Positions 5,707 through 12,818 of a stretch of 12,818 bases of DNA are shown here, piece after piece. Origin of the DNA: CAYPCH01 sp964409165 (lineage in GTDB: Bacteria > Bacillota > Clostridia > Acetivibrionales > Acetivibrionaceae). The translations under genes were made by a program, and so were the position numbers. Where the stretch lies: NCBI GenBank assembly GCA_964409165.1, contig CAYPCH010000109.1:1-12818 (forward strand), given 5' to 3'. The number at the start of each line of letters is the position of its first letter. The first letter of the stretch is position 1. Below the pieces are notes generated by a model. The model was not told where the DNA came from and made no database searches. It saw only the letters and a list, made by a program, of their open reading frames with translations.

Positions 5707-6528
5707 GTGATATCGGGCGAGCTTATAAAAAAGATAAGACATATTGAGATAAAATCAAATAAACTTGTGGAAGAAGTATTTTCCGGTGAATACCGTTCGG
5801 GCTTCAGGGGCAAGGGAATTGAGTTTGAGGACATAAGGGAGTATTATCCCGGGGACGATATAAGAAGTATCGACTGGAATGTTACCGCACGGCATAATAA
5901 AGCCTTTGTAAAGCAGTTCAGTGAAGAACGGGAACTGAATATATTTCTGCTAATAGACATGTCCCGGTCCAACAGCTTTGGCAGCAAGAAGGATTTGATT
6001 GCAGAGGTGGGAGCCACTCTTGCCTTCTCGGCAAGCAGGAACAATGACAGGGTGGGAGTGATTTTTTTCACTGACAAGGTTGAAAAATTCATTCCTTCAA
6101 AGAACGGCAGAAAGCATGTATTATCAATAATTGAAAATATTCTAAACTTTGAACCGCAGTCTAAGGGCACAGACCTGGCAAAGGCACTGCAACATTTTAA
6201 TCGCATCGAAAAGAAGCAATGCGTGGTCTTTCTTATATCCGATTTTTTAGATGATGGGTACACGAAAGACCTCAAGGTTACAGCAAACCGTCATGACCTG
6301 GTTTTGGTGCGTGTTATAGACAGGGCTGAAGAAATAATCCCGGCGGGTGCAATTTTCACAATTGAAGACCTGGAATCGGGCGAAACAATTGTACTGGATA
6401 ATATGAAAAACTCATTCCGACCTGATACTAATATGGTTTTGTCAAAGAGAAACCTGATAAACATTTATACTGATGAGGACTATGTCAGGCCGTTGAAACA
6501 ATTTTTTAAAAGAAGGGGTCAGAGATGA
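5707..6528 (+). CDS. DUF58 protein with vWA-like fold
   Basis: 273 residues. Its defining DUF58 block is present: YRSGFRGKGIEFEDIREYYP (29-48), then GDDIRSIDWNVTAR. A vWA-like part follows with a MIDAS-type DMSRS (Asp84, Ser86, Ser88) and a second acidic loop ISDFLDDG. No signal peptide or membrane helix is seen, so it is cytoplasmic. In MoxR operons DUF58 proteins almost always follow moxR and are thought to link the ATPase to the membrane vWA proteins; the biochemical role is not established. The start is GTG at 5707, with AGAGGT a few bases upstream. Its stop overlaps the next start by 4 bases (ATGA at 6525). Confidence 0.93.
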   Translation: MISGELIKKIRHIEIKSNKLVEEVFSGEYRSGFRGKGIEFEDIREYYPGDDIRSIDWNVTARHNKAFVKQFSEERELNIFLLIDMSRSNSFGSKKDLIAEVGATLAFSASRNNDRVGVIFFTDKVEKFIPSKNGRKHVLSIIENILNFEPQSKGTDLAKALQHFNRIEKKQCVVFLISDFLDDGYTKDLKVTANRHDLVLVRVIDRAEEIIPAGAIFTIEDLESGETIVLDNMKNSFRPDTNMVLSKRNLINIYTDEDYVRPLKQFFKRRGQR

Positions 6529-7313
6529 TAAAGGGAAAATCAATACTTTTCCTTATTGTAACAACTATATTTTTTATAATGTTGTCAGGTTTGGCATCAG
6601 CAGAAGAGCGAAATATCTACGTTGGCGATTTGATTGAGCTGAGAGTTTCAATTAAGAATACCGACGAGGATGAATTGAGGGATAAGTTTAAGGACTTTGA
6701 AATTGTGGATATAAAAGATGACGCTGGAATCTACCTTATCACCCTTAGAAGTTTTGAAACGGGAGAGAAGACAGTGGAATTGGGTGACAAGGAAATTGTG
6801 ATAGATGTTAAATCAACTCTTGATGACATAAAAAGCGAGGATATTATTGAAGGGGATTTAAGTCCGGAGGATGCCGGGTTTTCTATAGATTGGAAGTATG
6901 TATTGATTGGTGTGCTACTTATTTTCCTTGTTACAGGAGGAGTAAGTATATGGAAGTATATAAAAAGCAGGAAAGTATCTTCGCTAAGCCCCTATCAGAT
7001 GTTTGTCCAGCGGTCGAAAGAAATTTTGCCCGATGATTCGGATGGGTTTGGGAAGCTGACAGTGGCTTTCAAGCAGTACTTGGAAACTATATGCTCTTGT
7101 CCATTAAGGGGGAAAACTTCCTGTGAAATTATCGGTGAAATAGGAAACATCCAGAGACTACAGGCATTTGTACCGCCAATTCAATCCTGGCTGGAAGAGA
7201 GCGACCGCTTAAAATACACCGGCATCAGCGTTCCGGGAGAGAAAAAGAAGCAATTATTTGACGAGCTTATACGGCTTGCCGGAAATATTGAAGATACAAA
7301 AGAGGGAGATTGA
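6525..7313 (+). CDS. DUF4381-like membrane protein of the MoxR/Bat operon
   Basis: 262 residues. A signal sequence or N-terminal membrane helix (about 6-26, ending SGLASA) precedes an extracytoplasmic domain of about 95 residues rich in charged beta-strand sequence. A membrane helix (about 125-146, YVLIGVLLIFLVTGG) and a cytoplasmic C-terminal domain follow, with SPYQMFVQRSKEI, FKQYLETICS and the ending DELIRLAGNIE. Position (between DUF58 and the first vWA gene), size and topology match the DUF4381-type proteins of such operons; sequence identity to that family is my inference. The cytoplasmic domain resembles in layout the C-terminal domain of the BatD-like protein downstream, so both may present similar cytoplasmic tails to the ATPase complex. 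It overlaps its upstream neighbour by 4 bases. Confidence 0.65.
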   Translation: MIKGKSILFLIVTTIFFIMLSGLASAEERNIYVGDLIELRVSIKNTDEDELRDKFKDFEIVDIKDDAGIYLITLRSFETGEKTVELGDKEIVIDVKSTLDDIKSEDIIEGDLSPEDAGFSIDWKYVLIGVLLIFLVTGGVSIWKYIKSRKVSSLSPYQMFVQRSKEILPDDSDGFGKLTVAFKQYLETICSCPLRGKTSCEIIGEIGNIQRLQAFVPPIQSWLEESDRLKYTGISVPGEKKKQLFDELIRLAGNIEDTKEGD

Positions 7314-7315
7314 AG

Positions 7316-8284
7316 ATGCGTCTGGCAGACTGGTATTATCTATTGTTTATACCCTTGGTGGTTTATATATTTTTAAAAAGAAAAAACAAATCGGCGCTTA
7401 AATTTTCCAGTGTTAAACTGCTTACAGCTTCGGGCTTGAAGAAAACTGTGAAGCACAGAATTGGAAAATATGTCATTCTTTCAGGGCTTATTTTGCTGAT
7501 TTTAGCAATGGCAAGGCCGCAGCTTGCCCAAAGCTTGGGTCCTATTCAGGAAAAAGGGATAGATATTGCAATAGCGCTTGATGTGTCCGGTTCAATGCAG
7601 TCTGTTGATTTTGAGCCTAATCGTCTTGAGGTTGCCCGCAAAACAATAGATGATTTTATTGTACAAAGGCCCCAGGACAGGATTTCTTTAATTGTATTTG
7701 CCGGAACTGCATATACAAGGATTCCTCTGACACTTGACCATAATATAGTCAGAGAATCCCTTGGTGAAATAAGCTTTGAATCGGTAAACCAGGATGGAAC
7801 CGCCATTGGTATGGCTATGTCGGTGGGATTAAACAGGCTTAAGAAAAGTGATGCTACATCAAAGATACTGATTCTTGTTACCGATGGCAATAACAATGCC
7901 GGGGCAATAAACCCCGAAACGGCAAATGAACTGGCAAAAGAGATGGATGTAAGGGTTTATGCAATAGGAGTAGGCTCTGATAAGACTATAATACCTCAGC
8001 AGTATTTTGGACGTACTGTATATCGTGAGGTCGAAGGACAGGAGCTTAATGAAGAGCTTTTGCAAAAGATTGCAGATACCACCGGAGGGAAATATTACCG
8101 TGCAAAGGACAAACAGGCTCTGTCACAGGTGTTTTCAGATATAAACAAGCTGGAAAAAAGCAAATTTGACAGGGATAATTTTATGCAGTATACCGAGCTT
8201 GCTTTTATTTTTATACAAATTGCCCTTTTTCTGTTGCTTATAGGTATATTCCTTGACAAATATTATTTTTTACAGGTTCCTTAA
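7316..8284 (+). CDS. batA: BatA-like membrane vWA protein
   Basis: 322 residues. Two N-terminal membrane helices (about 5-20 and 52-67), a vWA domain (about 83-275) and a C-terminal helix (about 293-312). The MIDAS is complete: DVSGSM (Asp89, Ser91, Ser93), Thr162 in DGTAIG, and Asp190 in VTDGNNN, so divalent-metal-dependent ligand binding is expected. Known for the family: BatA/BatB-type vWA proteins work with MoxR in the membrane. I chose the ATG at 7316, which has GGGAG at 7304-7308 seven bases upstream; a TTG at 7310 in the same frame overlaps the previous stop and would add two residues. GC-poor codon use matches the neighbours, and there is no sign of decay. Confidence 0.92.
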   Translation: MRLADWYYLLFIPLVVYIFLKRKNKSALKFSSVKLLTASGLKKTVKHRIGKYVILSGLILLILAMARPQLAQSLGPIQEKGIDIAIALDVSGSMQSVDFEPNRLEVARKTIDDFIVQRPQDRISLIVFAGTAYTRIPLTLDHNIVRESLGEISFESVNQDGTAIGMAMSVGLNRLKKSDATSKILILVTDGNNNAGAINPETANELAKEMDVRVYAIGVGSDKTIIPQQYFGRTVYREVEGQELNEELLQKIADTTGGKYYRAKDKQALSQVFSDINKLEKSKFDRDNFMQYTELAFIFIQIALFLLLIGIFLDKYYFLQVP

Positions 8285-8305
8285 GGGTTTTGGAAGGAGA
8301 GAAAA

Positions 8306-9295
8306 GTGCTGTTGAATCTGGAATTTGAACATTACATTTTTATTATTAACATTATATTTCCTGTTTTATGTTTGATATTAATGATATTGGCATACCGGAA
8401 AAAAGAAGGAATCTTGAGGATGATGAGAATCAACACAGGAATTCGTTTTAAGGCTATCCGTATTATGCTGTTGATAGCAGGATTGGCTTTGATGGTTTTT
8501 GCTCTCATGGGGCCTCAAATATTCCAAGGCTTTAGTGAGGTTAAAAGAGAGGGTATGGATATATATGTGCTGATTGACACCTCGAAAAGTATGCTGGTTG
8601 AAGACATTAAGCCTGACAGGATAAGCAGATCTAAAAAAGTTATTGAGGGTATAATAGACAACCTTAATGGGGACAGGATTGGTTTTATTCCTTTTTCATC
8701 GGATGCTTATGTTCAGATGCCTCTGACGGATGATTACCAGTTGGCAAAGATGTTTCTGAACGTTGTAGATACGGATATGATAGCAGGAGGAGGTACCAAT
8801 ATTGCAGCTGCTATACGGTTGGCAGATAGTTCTTTTGAAAGGATTTCAAGTGCCGACAGGGTTATCTTGGTGTTAAGTGATGGGGAAGAATTCGATTCGA
8901 ACAGTCTTGAGGTTTTAAACAGTATAAATGATGAACATCTGAAAGTCTATACTGTCGGAATAGGCTCGGAAAAGGGGGGCCTGATTCCTGTTTATGATGC
9001 ACAAGGGCAGGTGATTGGCTATAAGAAGGATAAAAAGGGTGACTTTGTTACGTCCAGACTGGTTCCAGATACGCTTCAGAAGCTTGCAGAAATGCGTAAC
9101 GGTTCCTATTATCAGTCATCGGTATCTGGCAAAGAAATTGGTCTTTTGGTAAAGGATATTGCTTCTTTGAATAGGGACACAATAGAAACAAAAAAAATAA
9201 GAAGGTTTAAAAAACTGTATCAGTATTTTTTGGGAGCGGGCATACTACTATTTCTTACAGCTTATCTGCTACCGGAAAGGGGGAGGTTGCAATGA
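8306..9295 (+). CDS. batB: BatB-like membrane vWA protein
   Basis: 329 residues, paralogous in plan to the preceding gene: helices at about 11-29 and 50-68, a vWA domain (about 84-290) and a C-terminal helix (about 309-324). The MIDAS is complete: DTSKSM (Asp91, Ser93, Ser95), Thr164 in GGGTN and Asp192 in LSDGEEF. The second vWA loop differs from that of the BatA-like protein, as expected for the BatB type, whose conserved block before the vWA domain ends in MGPQ. The GTG start at 8306 has GGAAGGAG six bases upstream. Its last four bases overlap the next start (ATGA). Together with the BatA-like protein it probably forms a membrane heteromer; that is inference from paired occurrence in Bat operons. 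Confidence 0.92.
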   Translation: MLLNLEFEHYIFIINIIFPVLCLILMILAYRKKEGILRMMRINTGIRFKAIRIMLLIAGLALMVFALMGPQIFQGFSEVKREGMDIYVLIDTSKSMLVEDIKPDRISRSKKVIEGIIDNLNGDRIGFIPFSSDAYVQMPLTDDYQLAKMFLNVVDTDMIAGGGTNIAAAIRLADSSFERISSADRVILVLSDGEEFDSNSLEVLNSINDEHLKVYTVGIGSEKGGLIPVYDAQGQVIGYKKDKKGDFVTSRLVPDTLQKLAEMRNGSYYQSSVSGKEIGLLVKDIASLNRDTIETKKIRRFKKLYQYFLGAGILLFLTAYLLPERGRLQ

Positions 9296-10275
9296 AAAAT
9301 ATTTTGCTGATTTTAGGATTATTATCAGGTATTCTTTTAATAATGCTGCTTACGGGATTTATTGATATAAACAACAGTACAAACAAAGCCCTTGCGCAAG
9401 GTAATGGTTTTTATGAGTCGGGGGACTATGAGAAGGCGTTGGAGGCATACAAGAAGGGTCTTGAAGTGAAACCCGGCGATACAGAATTAAATTATAATGC
9501 CGGTCAGGCATCCTACCGTCTGGGAAATTATCAGGAGGCTGTAGGTTATTATAATAAAGGTTTTGATAATGTGGATAAATATTTGAATTCGGGCAATTCC
9601 AGTGTTAGGCTTGGCGATGCTACGGGTGACGAGCAAAAACTTCAGATTTATCAGCAGGCTCTTGGTATGTACAAGCAGGGTATACTTAATTATCCGCAGA
9701 ATGTGGATTTGAAATTTAATTATGAATATGTAAAGAAAAAGATTGATGAGCTTAATAATAACAGCAACGAAAGTCAACAGGACAATCAAGATAACCAAGA
9801 TAATGAGAATCAGGACGAGGACGAGGGAGACCAGAATCAGGACAATAGCGGGCAGGAGGACGACGAACAGGATTCACAGGACGAGAGTAATGAGGATAAT
9901 AAGCAAGACGAGAATTCCCAGCAGGAGCAGGGTGACAACGATGAACAGGACGAAGAACAGGTGCAAGAGCAGAACCAGCAAGAGCAGGGTGAGAACCAGG
10001 ATCAGAACCAGCAGGAACAGCAGCAAGGTCAGGAGCAAGAGGATGAAGATTCGCAGAATCAGCATTCATCACAGTCAGAACAAAACGAAGGGCAGGATGA
10101 CAAACAGAATAGTTCTGGTCTGAGCGAAGGAGATTCTTCTCAAGACGGGCTAAGTGCACAGGAGCTAGAACAGATTCAAAGGGTTCTGCAGATGCTGGAA
10201 AAGCAGGAAGAAGAGAGTCTTAAAAATAATCAGGGAGTTGTAATAAGAGGCAAGGAGGGGGAACATGACTGGTAG
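9292..10275 (+). CDS. batC: BatC-like TPR protein with a long Gln/Asp/Glu/Asn-rich tract
   Basis: 327 residues. An N-terminal membrane helix or uncleaved signal (4-24) is followed by TPR units (about 32-65, GNGFYESGDYEKALEAYKKG; about 66-95, NYNAGQASYRLGNYQEAVGY; a third, weaker, about 115-150). Residues about 158-286 are a low-complexity run dominated by Q, D, E, N and S, strongly acidic and surely disordered. A short conserved tail (about 286-327: GLSAQELEQIQRVLQMLEKQ ... EHDW) resembles BatC ends. The TPR part probably bridges the vWA proteins and BatD outside the membrane. The simple codon mix (CAG, GAC, GAG, AAC) leaves several other frames open across 9743-10159; these are artefacts. 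It overlaps the next gene by 11 bases. Confidence 0.85.
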   Translation: MKNILLILGLLSGILLIMLLTGFIDINNSTNKALAQGNGFYESGDYEKALEAYKKGLEVKPGDTELNYNAGQASYRLGNYQEAVGYYNKGFDNVDKYLNSGNSSVRLGDATGDEQKLQIYQQALGMYKQGILNYPQNVDLKFNYEYVKKKIDELNNNSNESQQDNQDNQDNENQDEDEGDQNQDNSGQEDDEQDSQDESNEDNKQDENSQQEQGDNDEQDEEQVQEQNQQEQGENQDQNQQEQQQGQEQEDEDSQNQHSSQSEQNEGQDDKQNSSGLSEGDSSQDGLSAQELEQIQRVLQMLEKQEEESLKNNQGVVIRGKEGEHDW

Positions 10276-11929
10276 AAGATTTATGGGAAGAGTAGCATTT
10301 ATGCTGTTCATAGTGGTTATTGCAAGTATGTTATCGGTTGGGAGCGTTTTTGCAAATACGCCCCAATTCCGTCTTGACATAGATAGCTTGAATCTTCAAC
10401 AGGGTACCAGCACCAGGTTGACTGTTACGGTGGAAAATGCACAGGGAGCTGAAGTCACAAGTATTGAAGGTATAGGCGATTTTGATGTTTTATCAAATAA
10501 TTATGGTATGACCACACAGATTATCAATGGAACTGTTACCTATCAGGAAAGCCACACTTATACTATAATGCCGAAGAGTGCAGGGCAGTTTACGCTCTGG
10601 GTCAATATGAAGTATAAAGGAAAAGCTTACAAGACAAACGAACTTAATGTCAGAGTCGGTGAAAGTAACAATACAGGAGAGAGTGAGAACAGGGAAATAT
10701 TTTTAAAAACCATACTTTCAAGCGACGAAGTATATTATGGTCAGAAAATCATTCTGGCATATGAGCTATACACCCGTTATAATATAGAAGGCTCGGGATT
10801 TTTGGATAGTGTGGATATTGACGGGTTTATTAAAAAAGAAGTTTCCGAGGATAATCTAAAGGCAAATTATGCTTATGTTGATGACAGAAAGTATGCAAAG
10901 TACGAAGTAAAACAGATATATATTTCACCTGTAAAGCCCGGTACTTTTGATATACCTTCTTACAACTTTCAGGCGAATGTGAGCACCGGGGGATTTTTCA
11001 GTTCATCTCAACCTATGTATCTCAAGAGTGATCCGAAGCAAATAACGGTAAGACCGTTACCTACAAGCAATCAACCCGCTGATTTTTCAGGGATAGTGGG
11101 GAATTTGAACTTAGAGTCAAGTTATAATAAAAAGCAGATAGATTTGAAAGATTCTCTGACACTTAATGTAAAGCTGTCTGGCGACTGCAATCTTGAAGGT
11201 TTGAGCAAAATAATAAACGGCGAAATACAAGGTTTTTCAGTTTATGAGACTGAAAAAAGCACGGAAGAGAGCATAGTGGACAACCAGTACAATATCCAAA
11301 AGGAGTTTGAAATCATACTGGTTCCGGAAAAAATCGGTGAAATAAAAATTGACCCTATTCAAATACCTTATTTCAATCCCAAATCGGGAAACTATGAAAA
11401 GGCTGAAATTCCCGGTACGGTAATTGAGGTTCAAGGTGAGATGCCTGTAGCCCAAGGAGCTGTAGGCAATGGAACAACTTCAGCGGCATCTGCACTTGAA
11501 ACGGTAGAAATTGACCAAGTGAGCTATAAACCTTCTAGCGAAGGCTATTTGACAATACGGTTTAAAAAGGCACATCTTTTCACGGGATTGATAGTTTTCA
11601 TTATCGCCTTGATTATTGCCGGGGGAATCTATTTGCTGTTGTTAAATAGAAAAAAACATGATAAGAAGCTTTCCAGAATATACAATGAGATAAGGAATGA
11701 AAAGAATCCGAATGAAATTTACAATTTATTCAACAGGATGATGAAATACCGCCTAGATTTAAGTTTGAAGGCAAGTTCAAGGAGTGTTATTATGGATAAG
11801 ATTTCTGGTTATGAATTTGCAAATCCAGTGCTGGAAATTATGGATTATATGGAAAGTGAAAAGTCGGACTCAGACAAAACCGCGTTGTTCTTAAAAGATA
11901 AAATAAAAGAGATTTATAGAAAGCTTTAA
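10265..11929 (+). CDS. batD: BatD-like extracytoplasmic membrane protein
   Basis: 554 residues. Signal peptide about 1-30 (SVGSVFA before Asn31). A large outside region of beta-sandwich type follows: a first domain (about 33-132) with LNLQQGTSTRLTVTVENAQG and the BatD-typical SHTYTIMPKSAGQFTL pattern, a second (about 144-265) with YYGQKIILAYELYTR and VKPGTFDIPS, and a third (about 272-390) with LVPEKIGEIKIDPIQIPYFN. One membrane helix (about 438-461) and a cytoplasmic domain (about 465-554) with NEIRNEKNPNEIYNLFNRMM complete it. The architecture matches BatD of aerotolerance operons. GGAGGGGGAAC precedes the ATG. The start lies inside the batC-like gene, so translation is coupled. Confidence 0.9.
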   Translation: MTGRRFMGRVAFMLFIVVIASMLSVGSVFANTPQFRLDIDSLNLQQGTSTRLTVTVENAQGAEVTSIEGIGDFDVLSNNYGMTTQIINGTVTYQESHTYTIMPKSAGQFTLWVNMKYKGKAYKTNELNVRVGESNNTGESENREIFLKTILSSDEVYYGQKIILAYELYTRYNIEGSGFLDSVDIDGFIKKEVSEDNLKANYAYVDDRKYAKYEVKQIYISPVKPGTFDIPSYNFQANVSTGGFFSSSQPMYLKSDPKQITVRPLPTSNQPADFSGIVGNLNLESSYNKKQIDLKDSLTLNVKLSGDCNLEGLSKIINGEIQGFSVYETEKSTEESIVDNQYNIQKEFEIILVPEKIGEIKIDPIQIPYFNPKSGNYEKAEIPGTVIEVQGEMPVAQGAVGNGTTSAASALETVEIDQVSYKPSSEGYLTIRFKKAHLFTGLIVFIIALIIAGGIYLLLLNRKKHDKKLSRIYNEIRNEKNPNEIYNLFNRMMKYRLDLSLKASSRSVIMDKISGYEFANPVLEIMDYMESEKSDSDKTALFLKDKIKEIYRKL

Positions 11930-11981
11930 AGGTAGTTTAAAAGACAGCTTTAAAAGATAAGATTAAGATAAGGAAAGGATT

Positions 11982-12002
11982 ATGGATAAGATAAATGGAT
12001 AG
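11982..12002 (+). other. Six-codon leader ORF overlapping the HD gene start
   Basis: ATG at 11982, read MDKING, stops at TAG 12000-12002, overlapping the HD gene start (11995) by 8 bases. AGGAAAGG (11971-11978) is only 3 bases before this ATG and 16 before the HD start, so neither spacing is ideal. The near-repeat ATGGATAAG / ATGGATAG hints at a small local duplication. Confidence 0.25.
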
Positions 12003-12516
12003 AATTTTTGAGGCTATGGGCATCATGAACAAATATATTGAAGGCATTGAAGATAAAACTGATGTTGATTTTGAAGACAGCCAATTGGGTACCATGCTTC
12101 ATATATATGGTACAGCGTACATTGCAGCAGCTATTGCAGCTGCAAGGAATCTTGACCCTAAACTGGCCTTTGTTATAGGATTGATGCACGATACAGGGAA
12201 AATTGATCGTACTATATATGACGGAGGTCACGGACAAAAGGGTGCTGAGATTGTGAGCAAACTTCTTGGAAATACGGGTAAATTTACACAGGATGAGATT
12301 GATGTTATCTTCCTTGCAATACAGAATCATTCCAACAAGAAAGATATCGGTACCGAATACGAAGAAGTTATTAAAGACGCCGATGTTGTGGAAAGGATTT
12401 TCTTAATGAAGGATAAATGCGAAAACAGTAAAAAGAAGAGGAAAAGGCTGAAAACTACTCTTCATCAGCTAGGAGTGAAGTTTTATAAAAAGAATAATGA
12501 GTGCAGTCAAAGTTGA
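11995..12516 (+). CDS. Small HD-domain phosphohydrolase
   Basis: 173 residues. The metal-binding pattern of the HD superfamily is visible: His36 (MLHIYGT), His65-Asp66 in GLMHDTGKID, His79 in YDGGHGQKGAE, His112 in IQNHSNK, and Asp128/Asp130 in KDADVVERI. The substrate (nucleotide, cyclic dinucleotide or other phosphoester) cannot be read from sequence. The C-terminal 30 residues are Lys-rich (KKKRKR), suggesting nucleic-acid or membrane contact, or simply a divergent end. It lies 65 bases after the BatD-like gene on the same strand with no terminator between them, so it is probably the last gene of the operon. No ideal ribosome site precedes the ATG (AGGAAAGG at 11971-11978 is 16 bases away). 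A 6-codon leader ORF, ATG 11982 to TAG 12002, overlaps the start and may couple translation. Confidence 0.85.
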   Translation: MDRIFEAMGIMNKYIEGIEDKTDVDFEDSQLGTMLHIYGTAYIAAAIAAARNLDPKLAFVIGLMHDTGKIDRTIYDGGHGQKGAEIVSKLLGNTGKFTQDEIDVIFLAIQNHSNKKDIGTEYEEVIKDADVVERIFLMKDKCENSKKKRKRLKTTLHQLGVKFYKKNNECSQS

Positions 12517-12562
12517 AGCAGGTGATACCATTAATAAACATTAAAAAATATGAAAAATCCTC

Positions 12563-12591
12563 TTGACTTTTTATATAGGTATTGCTAAAAT
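12563..12591 (+). promoter_or_regulatory. Promoter of the tRNA-Met/tRNA-Glu cluster
   Basis: TTGACT (12563-12568) and TAAAAT (12586-12591) with exactly 17 bases between them and an A-rich upstream stretch (TTAAAAAATATGAAAAATCC) that resembles an UP element. It lies 55 bases before the tRNA-Met gene. This is a strong stable-RNA type promoter. Confidence 0.85.
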
Positions 12592-12598
12592 AGTAAAG

Positions 12599-12636
12599 CG
12601 TGCCAGGGATGTTCAGGGTATAAAATCCTCTGCACG
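12599..12636 (+). other. Imperfect hairpin in the tRNA leader
   Basis: CGTGC (12599-12603) pairs with GCACG (12632-12636), and after a mismatch AGG (12605-12607) pairs with CCT (12627-12629). It sits between the promoter and the first tRNA, where a leader stem commonly guides RNase P or other 5' processing. No antiterminator or T-box motif is seen. Confidence 0.4.
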
Positions 12637-12645
12637 AAGTTATTT

Positions 12646-12722
12646 GGCGGCGTAGCTCAGTTGGCTAGAGCATACGGTTCATACCCGTACGGTCGTTGGT
12701 TCAAATCCGACCGCCGCTACCA
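12646..12722 (+). tRNA. tRNA-Met (anticodon CAU)
   Basis: A 77-base cloverleaf with encoded CCA (12720-12722). The acceptor GGCGGCG pairs with CGCCGCT (one G-U at the end), the D arm is GCTC/GAGC, the anticodon stem TACGG/CCGTA has loop TTCATAC with CAT at 12680-12682, and the T arm GTTGG/CCGAC has loop TTCAAAT. The paired first position argues against initiator tRNA, which has a C1-A72 mismatch. It is elongator Met, or possibly Ile with lysidine-modified CAU; the two cannot be told apart here with certainty. Confidence 0.95.
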
Positions 12723-12759
12723 GTGTTTTTTTATTAAACACAATGACAAATAAATATAG

Positions 12760-12818
12760 GGCCCATTGGTCAAGCGGTTAAGACACCGCCCTTTCACGGC
12801 GGTAACAGGGGTTCGATT
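12760..12818 (+). tRNA. tRNA-Glu (anticodon UUC), cut by the window end
   Basis: GGCCCAT acceptor 5' strand, then TGGTCAAGCGGTTAAGACA, anticodon stem CCGCC/GGCGG with loop CTTTCAC (TTC at 12793-12795), and the start of the T arm (AGGGGTTCGATT). It closely matches Bacillus/Clostridium tRNA-Glu. The 3' half of the T arm, the acceptor 3' strand and CCA lie beyond the window. A short GTGTTT/AAACAC stem (12723-12741) sits in the spacer after tRNA-Met. Confidence 0.95.

Noticed and set aside
5844..6275. 143-codon minus-strand ORF
   Set aside because: Shadow of the DUF58 gene, whose conserved motifs lie on the plus strand.
9752..10159. 135-codon minus-strand ORF and a 126-codon plus-strand ORF in another frame across the Q/D/E/N tract
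   Set aside because: They exist because the repeated CAG/GAC/GAG/AAC codons avoid stops in several frames. The products are compositionally odd, have no ribosome site, and lie wholly inside the batC-like gene.
11980..12330. 116-codon minus-strand ORF
   Set aside because: Antisense to the HD-domain gene, whose metal-binding motifs are intact. No ribosome site.

Overview
The window looks like chromosomal DNA of a low-G+C, spore-former-type anaerobic Firmicute of the cellulosome-making clostridia (Acetivibrio / Clostridium thermocellum group). The best evidence is a secreted esterase with a CBM6 module and a C-terminal type I dockerin whose two repeats both carry the Ser-Thr recognition pair typical of that group. 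The A+T-rich spacers, strong AGGAGG ribosome sites, TTG/GTG starts and a flagellin remnant fit the same origin. The species call is inference.

Left part (1-3700) is accessory and scarred. On the minus strand, a small unrecognised gene (about 47-354) appears to be split by a 161-bp piece that copies the 3' end of the dockerin gene. A plus-strand DinJ/RelB-YafQ toxin-antitoxin pair (528-1062) follows and looks intact. Its toxin stop codon directly abuts a decayed flagellin gene (1063-1443) that lacks its start and its whole centre and carries a CAG-to-TAG nonsense change 8 codons before the ancestral stop. The minus-strand esterase-CBM6-dockerin gene (1635-3242) comes next, bounded by a 24-bp hairpin terminator. 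Upstream of it are a REP-like/terminator hairpin (3448-3478) and a short, possibly frameshifted minus-strand ORF (3484-3646).

Middle (3696-4721): a minus-strand lipoprotein of unknown function, then a 324-bp A+T-rich divergent spacer with no clear gene.

Right part (4722-12516) is one tightly packed plus-strand operon of the MoxR/Bat ('aerotolerance') type: MoxR AAA+ ATPase, DUF58 protein, a DUF4381-like membrane protein, BatA-like vWA, BatB-like vWA, BatC-like TPR protein with a long Gln/Asp/Glu/Asn tract, BatD-like protein, and a small HD-domain hydrolase. Several genes overlap by 4-11 bases. By analogy with other MoxR-vWA systems, the ATPase would work with the MIDAS-bearing vWA proteins as a chaperone-like machine at the membrane, with BatC and BatD as extracytoplasmic partners. 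The substrate is unknown.

The window ends in a tRNA cluster (tRNA-Met CAU, then tRNA-Glu UUC cut by the window edge), driven by a near-consensus promoter with a hairpin-forming leader. I do not see a CRISPR array, an intact transposase or a clearly new multi-gene system. The most unusual material is the rearranged left 1.7 kb.
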